Assembly (NCBI RefSeq): GCF_001651875.1
Contig: NZ_LNQB01000065.1
Span: 1 to 64,000 of the forward strand
Source of the DNA: Sinorhizobium saheli
Lineage (GTDB): Bacteria > Pseudomonadota > Alphaproteobacteria > Rhizobiales > Rhizobiaceae
Length of the DNA: 64,000 nucleotides
Direction: 5' to 3'
In this document: positions 62,101 to 64,000 of the stretch, one piece after another
Layout: each line of letters opens with the position of its first letter
Numbering within the stretch: position 1 is the first letter of the stretch
Position numbers and translations under genes: made by a program
The notes under the pieces: model-generated
Seen by the model: the letters and a program-made list of their open reading frames with translations, nothing else
The model's database searches: none
Told to the model about the DNA's origin: nothing

Positions 62101-62924
62101 GCGATCAAATGCGCAACCGCCTGATGCTCGCCGTCGCGCTGGTGCTGGCGGCGATCTATCTCTTTCCGCTCTACTGGATGTACATCACCGCGCTGAAGAC
62201 CGGCTCGGCGATGTTCGCGACGCCGCCGAAATTCCTGCCCAGCGAGCCGCAATGGAGCATCTACGCCCATGTCTGGGAAAGCCGGAACATGGGGCGCTAC
62301 CTCTGGAACTCGCTGGTGATCGCGCTCGGTGCCGTTTCACTCATCGCGGTGCTCGGCGTCGGCTGCGCCTATGTCCTCGCCCGTTATCGCAGCGTCTGGG
62401 TCGATATCGGGCTGTTCCTGATCCTGATGCTGCAGGTGCTGCCGGCGTCGCTGATGGTGACGCCGATCTTCGTCGGCTTCTCGCAGTTCGGCCTGCTCGA
62501 CACACCGCGGCTTGCGGTCATCCTGGCGATCGCCGCGAAAAGCATGCCCTTCTTCGTCGTCCTTGTCAGGGCGACCTTCATGAGCGTGCCGATGGAGCTC
62601 GAAGAGGCCGCGCTCGTCGACGGCAATTCGCGCTTCGGCGCCTTCTTCAACATCGTGCTGCCGCTGGCCAGGAACGGCATTCTCGTGAGCGCGATCCTGA
62701 TCTTCATGCAGGCCTTCGGCGAGTTCGTCTATTCGAAGTCGATGATCCAGGCCGTCGAACTGCAGCCGGCAAGCGTCGGGCTCAACTCCTTCATGGGGCC
62801 GAACACCAATGAATGGAACAACATCATGGCCTATGCCACGATCTATGTGACGCCCGTTCTCGCCGTCTTCATCCTCTTGCAGCGCCGCATCGTTTCCGGC
62901 CTCACCTCGGGAGCCCTCAAATGA
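62097..62924 (+). CDS. CUT1 sugar ABC transporter permease (MalG type)
   Basis: A 275-residue permease with six hydrophobic segments. The N-terminal YLFPLYWMYITALKTG and the EAA loop MELEEAALVDGNSRFGAFFNIVLPL are typical. It overlaps both neighbours by four bases, so the permeases and ATPase are translationally coupled and likely made in equal amounts. Confidence 0.94.
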   Translation: MSDQMRNRLMLAVALVLAAIYLFPLYWMYITALKTGSAMFATPPKFLPSEPQWSIYAHVWESRNMGRYLWNSLVIALGAVSLIAVLGVGCAYVLARYRSVWVDIGLFLILMLQVLPASLMVTPIFVGFSQFGLLDTPRLAVILAIAAKSMPFFVVLVRATFMSVPMELEEAALVDGNSRFGAFFNIVLPLARNGILVSAILIFMQAFGEFVYSKSMIQAVELQPASVGLNSFMGPNTNEWNNIMAYATIYVTPVLAVFILLQRRIVSGLTSGALK

Positions 62925-64000
62925 CCCTTCAGATCGAGCTCAACGGCGTCAACAAGTTCTACGGTGCCTTTCATGCCTTGAAGGACATCAACCTCGCGAT
63001 AGAGGAGGGGACCTTCGTCGCGCTCGTCGGGCCTTCCGGCTGCGGCAAGTCCACGCTGCTCAGGTCGCTTGCCGGGCTCGAGAAGATCTCGACGGGCGAG
63101 ATGAAGATCGCCGGCGCGCTGATGAACAACGTCCCGCCGCGCAAGCGCGACGTCGCCATGGTGTTCCAGTCCTACGCGCTCTATCCGCACATGACGGTCG
63201 AGGAGAACCTGACCTACAGCCTGCGCATCCGTGGCGTGAAGAAGGCCGAGGCCCTGAAGGCGGCGGCGGACGTGGCGGCGACCACCGGTCTCACGCACCT
63301 CATGAAGCGCTATCCGCGCGAACTCTCCGGCGGCCAGCGCCAGCGCGTGGCGATGAGCCGCGCCATCATCCGCCACCCGAAGGCGTTCCTCTTCGACGAG
63401 CCGCTGTCGAACCTCGATGCGGCGCTGCGCGTGCACATGCGCAAGGAGATCCGGGCGCTGCACGACCGGCTGCACGCGACCTCGGTCTACGTCACGCACG
63501 ATCAGATCGAGGCGATGACCATGGCCGATCACGTCGTCGTCATGCGCGACGGCGTCATCGAGCAGCAGGGCCGCCCGCTCGACCTCTACGACCGGCCGGC
63601 CAACCGCTTCGTCGCGGGCTTTATCGGCTCGCCGGCCATGAACTTCATCCCGGCGATCGTCGGCGAGGACGGCATGCATGCGGTTCTCGACCTCGGGGCG
63701 ACGCGGGCGCGGCTCGCCCTTGCCGCGCCACTCGCCGCCGGCGTCGCGGTGACCGTCGGCATCCGCCCGGAACACATCCGCATCGTCGCGAGCGGAGAGG
63801 GTGCCTTCGATGTCCCCGTCGGCTTCGTCGAGTCGACCGGCTCCGCCACCTACGTCACCTCGGCGACGCGACCGGAACTGACGGTCGTCGAAACCGGGCG
63901 TCCGGACATTGCAAGCGGCGAACGCGTCGGGCTCGCGATCGAGCCGACGCAGCTCCATCTCTTCGACGCCGACACGGGCAAGCGGCTCGAGGTCGCGAGG
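62921..64000 (+). CDS. CUT1 sugar ABC transporter ATPase, right end cut by window
   Basis: A reading frame from ATG 62921 (overlapping the permease stop as ATGA) is open for 360 codons to the window edge. The NBD has Walker A GPSGCGKST, Q-loop FQSYALYPH, signature LSGGQRQRVAM, Walker B FLFDEPLSNLD and YVTHDQ. The C-terminal TOBE-like domain runs to IEPTQLHLFDADTGKRLE, so only a few residues and the stop should be missing. It completes the second CUT1 transporter of the window. Confidence 0.94.
   Translation, partial: MTLQIELNGVNKFYGAFHALKDINLAIEEGTFVALVGPSGCGKSTLLRSLAGLEKISTGEMKIAGALMNNVPPRKRDVAMVFQSYALYPHMTVEENLTYSLRIRGVKKAEALKAAADVAATTGLTHLMKRYPRELSGGQRQRVAMSRAIIRHPKAFLFDEPLSNLDAALRVHMRKEIRALHDRLHATSVYVTHDQIEAMTMADHVVVMRDGVIEQQGRPLDLYDRPANRFVAGFIGSPAMNFIPAIVGEDGMHAVLDLGATRARLALAAPLAAGVAVTVGIRPEHIRIVASGEGAFDVPVGFVESTGSATYVTSATRPELTVVETGRPDIASGERVGLAIEPTQLHLFDADTGKRLEVAR

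Overview
The window is about 63% GC, densely coded, and almost certainly comes from a Sinorhizobium/Ensifer secondary replicon (pSymB-like chromid). The main reason is the succinoglycan-type exo/exs cluster, whose gene order matches the S. meliloti pSymB cluster as I remember it: exoP-N-O-M-A-L-K, exoI, exoU, exoX, exoY-F-Q-Z, exoB, exsA, queC-D-E (exsB and neighbours), exsE, exsF-G, exsH. The genes exoH, exoT, exoW and exoV, expected in the S. meliloti order, are absent. That points to an S. fredii-like lineage rather than S. meliloti. The species call is inference.

Layout. (1) 1-4900: L-fucose (or related 6-deoxysugar) catabolism. An IclR regulator and a lactonase lie on the minus strand, divergent from an SDR, an FAH-family hydrolase and L-fuconate dehydratase. 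(2) 4900-8610: a dispersed palindromic repeat, a periplasmic serine hydrolase, a 1-Cys peroxiredoxin, and thiD behind a TPP riboswitch with a visible Shine-Dalgarno-masking hairpin and a short coupled upstream ORF. (3) 8695-27060: the exo cluster proper. It holds a Wzc-like co-polymerase (ExoP), UDP-glucose synthesis (ExoN), UDP-galactose synthesis (ExoB), six glycosyltransferase-type enzymes (ExoY, A, L, M, O, U), a polymerase (ExoQ), an outer-membrane export protein (ExoF), an acetyltransferase (ExoZ), a secreted glycanase (ExoK), an SNase-like protein (ExoI) and a small inhibitor (ExoX). (4) 27600-41526: the exs half. It holds ABC exporter ExsA, a preQ1-riboswitch-controlled queCDE operon for 7-deazaguanine synthesis, ExsE with a degenerate nucleotide-binding domain, a Kup potassium transporter, a small XRE regulator, the HWE kinase/response regulator pair ExsG-ExsF, and the RTX glycanase ExsH. 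(5) 41700-48950: a split ribose-type sugar ABC transporter with an NAD-dependent epimerase, an S41 peptidase homologue, a small membrane protein and a site-2 protease with CBS domains. (6) 49300-56150: an intracellular GH51 arabinofuranosidase with a CUT1 ABC transporter and an ArsR-like regulator. The binding protein of this transporter appears to carry an in-frame internal deletion. (7) 56180-64000: a LacI regulator with a perfect 20-bp operator palindrome, a Gfo/Idh dehydrogenase, a TIM-barrel isomerase/epimerase and a second CUT1 transporter. The ATPase gene of that transporter runs off the right edge.

How the parts fit. Nucleotide sugars from ExoN and ExoB feed the lipid-linked repeat built by ExoY, A, L, M, O and U. 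ExoZ decorates it, and ExoQ, ExoP and ExoF polymerise and export it. ExoK and ExsH can shorten the product. The flanking operons import and break down plant-derived sugars, which fits a soil and root-associated life style. Two metabolite riboswitches, several perfect inverted repeats in promoter regions, and three copies of a structured dispersed repeat are the main non-coding signals.
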